In this document: one piece after another, positions 1-58,287 of the stretch | How the letters are laid out: every line of letters begins with the position of its first letter | How positions within the stretch are numbered: the first letter of the stretch is position 1 | NCBI GenBank assembly: GCA_030159075.1 | Contig: BROG01000228.1 | Location: forward strand, 62,001-126,000 | Direction: 5' to 3' | From: Atrina japonica | Taxonomy: Eukaryota > Mollusca > Bivalvia > Pterioida > Pinnidae | Length of the DNA stretch: 64,000 nucleotides | Notes under the pieces: generated by a model | Databases searched by the model: none | Told to the model about the DNA's origin: nothing | The model's input: the letters and a program-made list of their open reading frames with translations, nothing else | Made by a program: the position numbers and the translations under genes

Positions 1-22
1 TCCTTGTAACAACATTGAAATG

Positions 23-23
<1 letters not shown>

Positions 24-105
<82 letters not shown>
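24..105. repeat. (AT)n microsatellite
   Basis: About 80 bases of uninterrupted AT/TA dinucleotides. Confidence 0.98.
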
Positions 106-111
<6 letters not shown>

Positions 112-133
112 CTGACTATAGACTAACTGCAGT

Positions 134-381
<248 letters not shown>

Positions 382-497
382 CATTATACAAAACTGAAGA
401 ACATTGAGTTAATGTGCATTTTAAATAAAATTCAAATTCTTTTTCACAATAAAATAAATGTAATTTCACAAAAGTTAGATAATATATTTAAACTTAC

Positions 498-15144
<14,647 letters not shown>

Positions 15145-16480
15145 GATTTTGTCCTATAAATCTAATAATTTCCAAGAGGTATATGTATTCATTTGTTCCA
15201 AGAACTCCAAACCAAAAAGGGAGATAAATCGTATAATTATTCTACCTCGCCATATAAAATTATTTCATTATATATATATAACGAATCTAATTTGGAGATG
15301 CCTACTTAAGGAAGTATTAAACAACTGACGCCCCAATTCAATTTTCTTTATTTTTTTCCTATAGATAGTTCATTTTGAACGCCATTGAAATGCATAATGT
15401 GAAAAATATTCATCCGCATAATTTTGAGAAAAATTACTTTGAATATCCCCTACCGATACACATCTAGGATTCTCTTGAAAAATGTCAACAGGCCAATCTA
15501 ACTTCTGTTAATTGTTCCAAATATAAATATATATCAAAAACATGAATCAATGCATGAAAAGAAATATTTTACTCATAAAATTACGAAGGAAAAATAATTT
15601 TGAATGTATATTTTTCAATATCCGTATGATAAAGGTTCCAATGAGTATAGAAATTATAGAACAAAAATTCATAATTTTCTTCTACAAATTCACAATTTTG
15701 GGGAAATCTGTAAATTCAATTTCCCCCCAAAAATGTTTTCAGAATCCATAAGGTATTATTATATAACATTGTGAATATGAAAATAATTTATCCACAGAAA
15801 TATAAAATATGCTCATCAAAACTTAACTATTGTGACATGTTAGTTACGTCGGGTTCGGTATTTTTCTGGCACGACTAAAATTTGAAAAATAGATAAGTAA
15901 ATACTGAATATGAATCAATTGATTAAACGTTAAAATTAGTCTTACAAAATATTACATGAAAACAATTTCATTAAAAGTGTCATTCTTGTAGATAGGGGCA
16001 GCAATACGATGATTACACCCGTCATTCCAGTAAATAGGTGTCATCCCTGTAATTTACCATTCGACAAATGCCCGACACAGCACCTTTAGGCAAAGTTTTC
16101 CATCATGACGTCACAGTTATATAGCCCGTCAAACATTTGTGTGGTTATGACGTCACAATCCAAAGGCGTCAGAAAGCACAATTAACTTAGGTCATTTTTA
16201 TCGAATGCATTCCAATTGTCCACCGTTATTCGGATAGTGTTTAATTGCTCCTTAAATCATTTTGATGATTAAATTGGATTCGCTTTAGGGACATATATTT
16301 GATCAAATGTCTTTATCTAATTACAATAATTACCAACAAGAGGAACACTCACGTTGCAAATCTTAATAAAAAGAAATAGTTAATCAAAATTAAGTCATTA
16401 TATTGGACCTTAAAATTAAATTGTTCATTTTACACTGAAACTAGTTATGTCAACTTATATAAATGTCTCTCGTTAGCTTC
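15145..16480. other. 5' flank of gene A
   Basis: No coding signal. Contains two CRE octamers (16106, 16148) and no clear TATA box or CpG-rich block. Transcription start not identifiable. Confidence 0.5.
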
Positions 16481-16484
16481 GATG

Positions 16485-16625
16485 TCGGCGTGTTGTGTGT
16501 GGGAGGAAACTGGAGTGGCTGGAGACAACCAACGTGTCTAAGTTGGCAAACGCCATCTCAAATATTACTCTGTTCGCTCAGAGGATCGAACCTGGTGAGA
16601 AATGAATGCACTAACATCTGTGCTA
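16485..16625 (-). mobile_element. tRNA-like SINE remnant
   Basis: Minus strand has TAGCACAGATGTTAGTGCA and GGTTCGATCC boxes at tRNA-like spacing. Within the region upstream of gene A. Confidence 0.55.
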
Positions 16626-17565
16626 TCCGGGCACAACACCTTGGACTTTGCATCCAATACTCTCTCAACATTTGGTTATGTGTACCAAATTTTACAATTC
16701 CAAGTACAGCGGTTTGTTATGCATCTTCCCTACAATTTTATTTCTTCATTACTGTGTTTGACAATGATTTACTTAGATGTCTTACTAGCGAGGTTGTTGC
16801 AGTGTATATGTACTATATCATATACTTACAGTTTATATTAAAACAAACAGTTTATGTTTATGTTTTTGGTGATGTTTCGTTACTTCGTACATTATTTACA
16901 CCTGAACATATTTTTTTTCTGGTAATTCAATATTATCATTTTATTTTTTAAGATATATAGATCTAGATATGTAAACAGTATTATAAGCAAATACAAAAAA
17001 ATGAAAAATGTATAAGGATGATATATAATTTATTGAGTATAAAATACATTAATCTAAAACAGATATTTGGACACTTCGTGTATGTCATATTGATAAAATA
17101 ATTTATTGATAAATGTATACAATGGCTATCTTCAATCTCTTTACAGTGATGACGTCATGTTTCCTGGCACAAGACACAGATAATGCGGTAATCATACTAT
17201 TACACTGTAAAATCGCATGTGTGTACAGCATTATCTTGACAATGATGTCATCATTCCTTACCACAATCCATACAGAATGCAATAAAGTAATTACACTTGG
17301 ATGAAGTAACAATAACTGACTACTTAAACGATTATCTAAATCAATACAAAGTGATTTTACACTTGCAAATTAATACAAAGTGATTTTACAATTGCAAATC
17401 AATATAAAAATGAAAACAAGTAAAACAATCATTCTTTCAGGCAAACATATTGCAGAAGGACACACAATTAAAGATAAAAAATTAGAAGATTTTAATTACA
17501 CATTAATAAAAAAATTCCTATTGAAACTGTATAGTGACTGTCATTGATTTTGAGTCAACTGCCAT

Positions 17566-17885
17566 AAAACTTACTTGAGGCCTCTGTGGCTGAGTGGTTA
17601 CAGCATCACATTTTAAAACTTACTTGAGGCCTCTGTGGCCGAGTGGTTACAGCATCACATTTTACATAATGAAGTCAATCATTTCTGGTCTGCCCAGCTA
17701 GAACTTAAGGTAATTTTGTAAAAAAAAAGTTTGCTAATTTACTTCTGGGATGCTAGTGGTGTCACCAGGATAAGGTATATGTAGTTCTCTCAAACAACAC
17801 AAAAGTTGGCTGCTGCCATGTAACTAACATTAATTGAGTGTAGCATAAAACAACGGTTCAACAAACAAACAAACAAACAAACAAA
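17566..17885 (+). mobile_element. tRNA-derived SINE with duplicated head and (CAAA)n tail
   Basis: The 49-bp head containing GTGGCCGAGTGGTTACAGCA occurs twice in tandem (17566 and 17615); the tail is (CAAA)n. Confidence 0.8.
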
Positions 17886-18067
17886 CCATAGTGATTGAGT
17901 ATTACTCAAGTCTGAGAATATTATTCAACTCCAGTTATGTACTCAATAATCAAGCTCAAACTTTATAACTTGTTTAAGGGTCATTCACTGTGCTTTCCAG
18001 AATCATCATTTTGTTTATCATTACTTAAACTGCTGTACAAAAATCAATAAATATCCAAAAATTCGTT

Positions 18068-18352
18068 TGGGAGACTTAATAACAAATAAGAGATATACAA
18101 AAGCATACAAATTCTTATATCTCTATATATTTAGTGTGAAAATGTCAGGTCCTGTGTTGTATGTATAAACAAACAGTAGGGCCGAATTTATCATTTGCAA
18201 ATGAATAATTGGCAAACTGTGTTTTCTCAAGTAATTTTCACAAAAATATATAGGCATTTAAGAACTAGTATGCCTGTATATATCCTTTTAGTTATTGGAT
18301 ACCAATCAAATTAGTTGAAAAGACAGATTTATTTTGGAAAAAACACAAGGTA
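18068..18352. mobile_element. Foldback MITE fragment, AAAGGGGCATTAGC family
   Basis: Keeps the internal inverted arms (AATAACAAATAAGAGATATA and its reverse) but has lost clear ends. Confidence 0.65.
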
Positions 18353-18900
18353 ATGAAAACACCGCTATTTTGCAGGAAATGTACACTTTTTACCTACATG
18401 TATATGACATACATTTATAAATGCTGGTGAAAATTATTGCTAATTTGAAGAAAAATTAAGAAATATGAAAAACTGACTTTTTTATATTAAAATATTTCAG
18501 TTTTTGAGCACTTTTCAATGACTAACTCTATATTCAAGCACTTTTCTGTGTGAACCCTGTGATATGAAACACATGATATGCTTTGCCACATTCATTAAAT
18601 ATAGAAAATAAATATCTACAAAATGTATATATGAATTAACCCTGCAGATTTTATATATACACTGGTATCTAGATATTATGGCTAATATACTATAACGAGG
18701 TGCACAATTGACTGGTCAGTGTCGGTCAATGCTCATTATATATTCACTTTAAAGGTACCCTTTCAAAGATTATTAATTTTGGGGTAAAAATGTTCAAGAG
18801 ATGATGTTTACTAAATGAGATAGTTACATTATTACATTAAAGGCATACATGCTGTCATTTTAATACATAATATCCCACAATTAGACTTAAACTTTGATAA

Positions 18901-19630
18901 AACAAGAGGCCCATGGGCCACCTGAACTGTGTTGGTATCTTACAAATCTCAATTTACAAATTATTATAACACTCCTTGGGAGTGGAGGAGACTTAAACAT
19001 GAAAGTCTGTAAAGATGTCAAAAACATGTCAAAAATTAATTTCTCAATGTATTTGAAAAAAATCCCTTCAGCTGTTTTGAAGAACAAGTTGAGTGTGAAA
19101 AAATATCCCTTTCTTTTTGCAGGTTTAAAAATTCATAAAAAAATAAAAAAATTCATTTCAGCAAAATTCTTTCAGGAATGCATTTCTGTACCTAATTGCA
19201 TGTAAAACACATAAAATGAATGCATGATAAAGAATAAATGGGGGATATAATCAAAGAAATCATACAAATATGAATGAAAATGACAATATGTAAAAAGACA
19301 TAAAAAAGTGTCAAAAATTTATTTACTGATTTCTATGAAATTAACAAACTTTAATCATACATTTATGCAGATATTTCAGATGCAATTAGTTTTTCAATCC
19401 ATGCAACAGTTCTAGAGAAGAAGATTTTCAAAGAGGGGTACCCTATGAGGCCTCTTTTGCCTCACCCTGGATCCACCCCTGGGCCAATCTGGCTTGATAG
19501 AGGACCTTGAATACTTGCATCATAATCCCTTCAGCGGTTTTGGAGAAAAAGTCAAAAATGTGAAAAGTTAATGGACAGACGATGGACAAATGCGATCAGA
19601 AAAGCTCACTTGAACCTTCGGTTCAGGTGA
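18901..19630 (+). mobile_element. Dispersed bivalve repeat, AACAAGAGGCCCATGGGCCA family
   Basis: Starts AACAAGAGGCCCATGGGCCA and ends CCTTCGGTTCAGGTGA. The 18894-19205 frame inside it is not taken as a gene. Confidence 0.75.
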
Positions 19631-21084
19631 TCACAAAAACTACAAATCTACCATAAAATTTTTAATATATCATGCAAAAATTGCCTATAATTGATGAAAT
19701 ACACCAACTTTTTATATCCCTTCCATTCCTGAAAGAATCCAATATCTACTTGCCCATTATTCACATTCTATTTCTTTTTCACATTTTATGACACTTTTTT
19801 TCAACCCAGGATGTTTTAAGAACATTTAAATTGTACAAAACATAAAATATTTGAAACATTTAATACAAACAAAAAAATCCATTTTGACAGCTTGTATGCC
19901 TTTAATTCAGCTGAACAAAAATATCATCTTAAAATATCAAATTTAGAAAATCAAAAAGTAAATAATTTCATACTTTTCAGCACAAGTCTTATATACTCGT
20001 AATTTATATGAGGAACTCACAAGGAGCTGCAGACAAAAGATCTCATTTTTACCCTTAAGTGTCTTAATAGACCTTTTTTTGGTTGTTCCATTCCGTCATC
20101 GTTCAGCTTCATAGTATACAACCTCGGACAAAAATGTGGGCATAATCATTTCGGGTAAATCATTTTATTGTAGATATACAGTGGAATCTCGTTATTTCAA
20201 AATTTGATGAGTCAAAATTTCGATTATGTCAAAGTGGAACGACTCGTATCTATACTACTATTATTCTGGATATCTCGAAGATTTTATGTCAAAGTATTTT
20301 TCTGATCTGAAGTATCGAAATATTACAGAATTGTCATTTGTTATCTCGAAGATACCATCTGCGAATCTTCATGTGTCTAGTCTCAGCCAATGAGTATCTC
20401 GGATTATAGCAGGAGTAGATATATAATTATATATATATATATATATGACCTAGAATATAGATATGTGGTGCTAGGTGGTTTGAAAAGGAAGTGACCTTGC
20501 CCAAGTTTCTGTTAAAGTCACATGTTTTGAGAAAAACTTTTCTGACAAAACTGAATGGAATGGAATAACTTGTACATGGTCTATTCTGGGTGCAACTTTA
20601 AAAACAATGCAATGAATGACTTTTGTCAGTAAACAGAAAAAAATTATGATAGAAAATAACTGTAAATAAAAATGCATGAAACTACTCGAAAAAGTATAAT
20701 TTAAAATGGGTATTAAGCAATTACTGAGATCCTATGCTACTGAAAAACATTCACATCAACAGTGTTTTTCAAGTTTTATTAAAACAACAATTTATTAAAA
20801 AAAAAAAACCATTTATTTGTTATAAAAATCAGATACTGAACTATTAAACCTCTGAAAACATGGAAAATACAATAGTTGGATAATCGGGTGCCATGTTACA
20901 TAATTTTAGAGATATATCAGAAAATTTGTTTAAAATGAAAATGTAATAAAAATGTATGAACTGTACATAGAAATAACTGAAAGATCATTTCAGCAGACAT
21001 CATTCTGCATGTTTTGCATCAAAACTATTTCTTATAAAATGTGACTCTGAACTACCAGTTTTAGACTATCAACAGATTTTTCTG
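19631..21084. other. Intergenic, nothing recognised apart from the 20177 Tigger-like end
   Basis: AT-rich sequence with short runs only; frames are short and unlike any known protein. Confidence 0.6.
20177..20345 (+). mobile_element. TACAGTGGAATCTCG end of a Tigger-like element
   Basis: One recognisable end followed by repeated ATCTCGAAGA words; no second end found. Confidence 0.5.
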
Positions 21085-21279
21085 TCCTTTTGTTAGTCAG
21101 AGTTATCTCCCATGTCAGCAGGTATCGATTGTGACATCATGTCTTTATGTGAGAAAACATCATTCTCACACAAAGATATGACATCGCAATTGATAACTTT
21201 TCTCATTTTACACAAAAACAAATGACCTCACAATCGATACCTGCTACAAGGGGTGGTAACTCTGGATAACAAAAATACC
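21085..21279. mobile_element. MITE with ~45-bp terminal inverted repeats, copy 1
   Basis: Left end TTTTGTTAGTCAGAGTTATC.. GCAGGTATCGATTGTGA pairs with the inverted right end. Same orientation as the copy at 22487. Confidence 0.85.
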
Positions 21280-21770
21280 TAATTCCTTAAGTATTGATTG
21301 AAATAAATAATGTGTAATGTGTTAACATATACAAATTATTTGTACATATAACAGAAAACTTGAACAGACACTAGTAAATTTTTATATAAAAAAAAAGATT
21401 TTAAAAATCAAAGGTCAAAGAAGTCATTTTTTAATAATTTAAGTACTTTACCCATGAATTTAACCTGTCTAATAGATATTTATATATATACATACAAGAC
21501 ATATACTAATTCATATCTCATTTAAACATTGAATTGTACTCTCTTTCATCTATGCACATATAATTCATTTGATGGAAGCATATATGTCAGGGTTATGATT
21601 CTGATGGAAGGTAAACCAAGTCATTGCAATTCTTTTTTTTGAATTTTCTTAAAATCTGGGCAAATTTGCTAACAAAAACTTACAATATCTAAAACAAATA
21701 TCTGAAAAATATAAGATAATTAATTAAATTAATGAATTTATCGATAATATTTACGGATTTATCAATGCTT

Positions 21771-21905
21771 GGGGCGGTCTAGTAGTTGAGCTTTCACACT
21801 TGTGATTGTGGTTTGATTCCTGATGCAGAAAATGTGGCAAAAAAAATAACACTCACTGCATTAACCCAAACAACCCAGTCGTTATATTTCACTCACTTCG
21901 ATCAC
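21771..21905 (+). mobile_element. tRNA-like SINE fragment
   Basis: GGCGGTCTAGTAGTTGAGC and GGTTTGATTCC resemble A and B boxes; the body has CACTCACTGCATTAACCCAA. Confidence 0.5.
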
Positions 21906-22486
21906 AACATTAACGCCTGAATGCATATACAATCTGAATTCTTCAACTGGAAGAAATTTTACAGTGCCAGATTGTGACGTCATAGTAATTTATGTCAGAA
22001 TTTTGTGACATTGCATTGACTAGTTCGCAACACTCGAGTATTTTTCAAATTACTGGTAATAGAAAGTTGTGATTTATCGTAAAATTACAACTGTAAACCT
22101 ATCATTCATTTGCAGTATATGTTCAATATAGTTTCTTTGTTTTTTTTCGAACATTTATTTATCTTCAATTTATCCACAAATTTGATAAGGAAATCTAGAC
22201 TCCGTAGAATCATTACTGAATGTCTCTGATTGGTCACCTAATTCACAGAACAGCTGAAGGATTTCTACTGCATAACACATTCAAGGCCACTGGTGGGACT
22301 TTGACCAGAAGAGGGCACTGTAATCATTCCAGTTATCACTGCATTAGTGTCAGTTCATAGCACTGGCCAAAACTTGTAGCACTTCACCTAAAGCTGGTGA
22401 AATCTCTGTATAAGTGATAAATTCTTAGTGGGATGTAAAATAACAATCAAACAAAATTAAACAGATTTGTGGAACAGTCTATTCTG

Positions 22487-22681
22487 TCTTTTCGTTAGTC
22501 AGAGTTACCTCCCATGTCAGCAGGTATCAAATGTGACGTCATATCTTTACACGAGAATAAAACATCGTTTTCACACACACATATGACATCACAATTGACA
22601 ACTTTTCTCATTTTACACAGAAACAACTGACATCACAGTCGATACCTGCTGTCATGGGATAACTTTGACTAATGAAAATAC
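22487..22681. mobile_element. MITE with ~45-bp terminal inverted repeats, copy 2
   Basis: Left end TTTTCGTTAGTCAGAGTTAC matches right-end complement TTTTCATTAGTCAAAGTTAT. It includes a TGACGTCA palindrome. Confidence 0.85.
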
Positions 22682-23834
22682 CTAATAGGCAAAACTAATA
22701 ATCATCTTCCTTGGCAATTCAGGAGAAAAAAGACATGAGTTACGATTTGGAACAAAGCTCAAATCCTGTTAGAACTGAATGGTAAAAAATAAATTTCATG
22801 TTTATTCCCACCAATTAAAGAACAAAAATGTCTTTGTAAGTATGTAAGAGACGACTATATGGCATTTTGCAAAACTAATCTACTATAAATTATTTATAAA
22901 TTTCTCTGGATAATATATATACAACAAGCCAATGATCATACTTCATATATATAATGAAAAAATGTAACTGGTATATGTTGCTCAAGATTTGAACCAATAT
23001 TTAAAAAAAGTTAAAGTAATAAAAAAGAAATTTAAAAAAAAAAACCATGAAAGACGGAGGGAAAGCAAAGACAATAGAAGTCTTCATATTATCACCAACT
23101 GAGACTGAAATACTGTGTCAGGCCAAACAAAAAATATATGTTTCCAGTTACTTCAAACATGAAAACAGGGTAGGAAGTATGGAGAATATTTTTTTCTAAA
23201 ATGTTATTTTTCAAGGGATTCATCCAAGATGAAGTATTTATTTAATTTACTTCATGCTATCAAACAATGAAAATTTGAAATCACAGGCACAGAAATGTAC
23301 AATGTACATGAATCTGTATAACCTGCTGTGATGGAGTCTTTCTTATCCTGGATGAGTTTACTTACAGTAAATGAAGCATAACAACATTAGAATATCACTG
23401 GTAAGAGTAATCGTTCCCTCTTGTTATTTTACCTACAAGTATCCACTTAGCAGTGATGAGTAAAATGGTTTTTTTTTGTAAAGCTTGTCATAAGAGAAAA
23501 GAGAGTAGAATCATTCGTATGATATTCAAAAGGTTACCCTGCCCCACCATGGTTTGTGAATTGGACTTTATATGTCATGTTATGAGAGTGTCATATTCAC
23601 CTTCCCAAATACAACTTCTTCTACAAAATTCCAAGTGTGTTCCAAAGAATTTTATATTGATTAATCATATTTACTGGAATTTTCTAAAAAAATATAGGGT
23701 TAGCAAAACTGCTACAATAGTATAGGGTTGCTCTGGTAACTAGAAACACATTATTTTTATATTTTTCAACAGGCCTACACATTTTATCCTGATTGTATTT
23801 ATACTTGTGTACATGTTTTGATGTGTATTATTTT
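22682..23834. other. Intergenic and probable 3' UTR of gene B
   Basis: Immediately 3' of the gene B stop on the minus strand. A 90-codon plus-strand frame at 23453 has no recognisable features. Confidence 0.5.
23237..23242 (-). terminator. Candidate poly(A) signal for gene B
   Basis: AATAAA on the minus strand about 590 nt past the stop codon. No closer canonical signal was seen. The 3' UTR extent is inferred. Confidence 0.25.
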
Positions 23835-55389
<31,555 letters not shown>

Positions 55390-55673
55390 TCTTTTTATGC
55401 GCAAAGTCGTTCAAAATCACTGACACTAAAACACTAGAGAATGTTATGCTTGTTATAAAGAAAAGACGTATATAGTGCACTTTCGTTTTGTTACCGGAAA
55501 TGCAAAATACATGAAACAGTTCGGTATTACAACAACATCGAACCCGATCACGTCATACCATAGGTTTAATTTTAAAACCAGCGATATGTTAGGCTTTATA
55601 AACATGTCAATCTTTTTGTTGAAATGTTGAGTAACCTGTTTGATAGCGGTTGTTTTGTCGTCTGTGCCATCTG

Positions 55674-55856
55674 TAACGAGGATTTCTACCTCACTTATTT
55701 CATTTGAATTTGACTGCGGACTCACGGCAGGTGTGAGCGGTCAACAGGGGATGCTTACCCCCTCCATGGCACCTGATCACGCATCTGGATTTCCAGACGA
55801 CCGTGTTTGTCCAAAAATAACCAAATTTGGGCATTCTGAAAATATATACTTTTAGA
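55674..55856 (+). repeat. Dispersed ~200-bp repeat, near full copy
   Basis: Begins AACGAGGATTTCTACCTCAC. It lies about 285 bases upstream of the gene B start codon. Confidence 0.85.
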
Positions 55857-57089
55857 ATCACAAAATAATCAGTCATCTATGAGAAGGAACTACATGTATA
55901 TGGACTGAGCTCTAAGAGAAAGCCTTAAAAAAAATAAAAAACCCCAACAAAACTAGTTTACATACAATGTAGAAAGTAATGGGAAACTAAGGTTTATTCA
56001 TAAACTTAAATCACTGCATGTATGATGTATAGGCTATAAAAACATGAGGGAAGCGACCTGACTTTTCGTTCACAAAAGTAAAAGGAAATAAAAGTGAATG
56101 TAATACAGCGGTTGATTTCTTCATGACAGGGAACACATGTCAAAAAGTTAATAAACTGATAGTAATGAAATTGTAATTGTATATAGTCATCGTCTCACCA
56201 TTGCTGATTTCTAGATACATAGCTAGATCAACGATTCTTTTCAAAGTTCAGTTCGGAAAATTAAAAAATAATGTGTTATATCTATTTTTCAATTTTCTTA
56301 ATTACAGGCCAAATAAAAACCAAAGTTGTTTTTTGTTTTTGTTTTTGTTTTTTTTTAATGACAACTGTTTTGTAATAGAGACATGATAAGTTTCTATTAT
56401 TATATCTTGGGAACACTGGAGATTTAGACACAGACATTTCAATTTTGTAAATCCTATATCTAAGCATGGACGTACATATAATATACAAGTTGATGTGTTT
56501 TTGGTACTAATTCGGTAAAATTTCTATTGCAGTATAATTCGTATTTCAGTGGCATTAAATCAGAAAGTTATATTCTTAAAAGAAAGTTTCAAAATTTATT
56601 ATAAAAATGAATTTGTGATATAAATACCAAAAGGTAAGCATCGATACCTTTGTACATGTAATTTAGTTTTATGGAAAACAGCGATATTATTTCAAAATTA
56701 ACACCAGAGTCCCCTGGATTCCACGGGTCATTTTCATTTGTTTTTCAAGATAACCAAATTCAGAATACATGTACATAATATCAAAAACTTAGTCCGTAAT
56801 TACTAAGAACATATATAGTGAAATTATTTTTGCGAACTCAGTTTTGTCCTATACAGAGCCGCCGGAAGCGGTATGGGGGTTAATTTAACAGTGCATGGTT
56901 CTAATTGCATTGTTATTACACACAATTTCTTGTTGTATGCAATAAGTCAATAAAACACTGCCCGTTTCTGTAGTCCTCCATCCTCCAACTAACATTAACA
57001 TGGAAAGAAGAAAAACACTTACCAAATTCATCTAACTCATTCAGAGCAGTGATTTGCTCCAGTAATAGACTTCTGTTTTTAATGACGGT
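55857..57089. other. Intergenic between gene B and the 643-codon ORF
   Basis: No coding signal recognised. Together with 57742-58287 it should hold the promoters of two divergent genes. Confidence 0.5.
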
Positions 57090-57741
57090 GTTGTAGCATA
57101 GACTCCCCCATAGATTTTCCCCTGGAAGAATGGGTCCGGGCCCAACTTCCCCGGGACAATGGGCCCAGCATAGAATTCCCCTTTAGGAAGAATCAACCCG
57201 GTCCCAACTCCCCCTAGAAAAAAGAACCCCAGTATAGAATCCCCCAAATGACAGTACGCTTCCACCCCCTAATCATTATTGTACTCCTATTTATGAACAT
57301 TATACCAATATTTATATATTGTATATATATACATATATGATAACATTTCTCCATTTTAGTTGACTTATAACGAAAACAAACATTGATATATCATTAATAA
57401 CCAATTTTAAAGTCTTTTGGTTCAGCGGGAATACCTCAAAACTTCTACAAGAATAAATATTTTACTTGTTTAAAGGTTCAAGAATATCGTGAAATTTTCA
57501 TATCTAGATTGCATTATGTCAATCAATTTTTAAAAGCACATATATTTTCTATTTTGAAATCCGGAACCAAGAGAGGGAAATTCTAACCCAGGACGTTTTT
57601 TTCCGCCAGGGGGAAACTCTGTACTGATTTTGTGTTTGGGGAAAATAATATGCTAGGGCGCTTTTTCTACCCATGGGGTAAGTCTAACCCGGGTCCATTT
57701 TTCCGGGGGGACTTTGCGGGGGAAGTCTATGCTACAAAAAT
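57090..57741. mobile_element. ~650-bp TIR element (TGTAGCATAGACT)
   Basis: Left TTGTAGCATAGACTCCCCCA pairs with right GGGGGAAGTCTATGCTACAA. Both arms are full of CCCGGG-type words. Between gene B and the 643-codon ORF. Confidence 0.8.
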
Positions 57742-58040
57742 GGCACTGGATGAGGTAAAATGTTATAAAGTGGACCACGCATCTCGACTTTTTGTGATTC
57801 CTTCCGATCGATTAATCATCAAAGTTTAAGGACTTTCCATCCTAAATTTAATTTGGTCAGTAACTGACAAAAACAAAAATACAGGGCTTTTCTCTCCAAA
57901 TTTATAGCCGATATTGGACTATATTACCAATCGAAAATCAAAAATCCACAATCATAAACATAACATCTTTTCATTAATTCTCATGCTGAGATTTTCAATC
58001 ATTGTTTTGTTTTTTTTTAAGTTGAAATACCGCAGCTTGA

Positions 58041-58041
<1 letters not shown>

Positions 58042-58081
<40 letters not shown>
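58042..58081. repeat. A40 homopolymer
   Basis: Forty consecutive A on the plus strand, about 200 bases upstream of the 643-codon ORF. It could be the tail of an old retroposon. Confidence 0.95.
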
Positions 58082-58084
<3 letters not shown>

Positions 58085-58229
58085 AAATAAAAATCCCAAT
58101 TTTGAGTCAAGCCAAACTGCCGTGAAATTCCCAATTCCAGCGCCGTGGATCATTTTCCCAACAAGGTAGGAAAAAGCCCTGAGATTTTCTTATGACTTAT
58201 TTACACCGCAATTTTATCAGTTGGCGTGT

Positions 58230-58237
58230 TTACGTCA
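58230..58237 (+). promoter_or_regulatory. CRE-like site TTACGTCA upstream of the 643-codon ORF
   Basis: One-mismatch variant of the CREB/ATF octamer, 50 bases before the ATG. A similar TGACGTGA lies (minus strand) about 160 bases upstream of the gene B start. Suggestive only. Confidence 0.25.
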
Positions 58238-58287
58238 TAGTAAACACGACATAACAGTCAAATTAAAACAACGTTTCGTCGGCAACC

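Larger units (their letters stand above)
16106..22541. promoter_or_regulatory. Cluster of five perfect TGACGTCA palindromes
   Basis: Full CREB/ATF octamers at 16106-16113, 16148-16155, 17150-17157, 21975-21982 and 22534-22541, all between genes A and B. The first two are about 1 kb upstream of the gene A start. The last lies inside a MITE whose sister copy has a broken site. Binding is not shown. Confidence 0.35.

Noticed and set aside
16463..16951. 162-codon plus-strand frame
   Set aside because: Overlaps a tRNA-like SINE remnant; hydrophobic low-complexity end and no recognisable domain.
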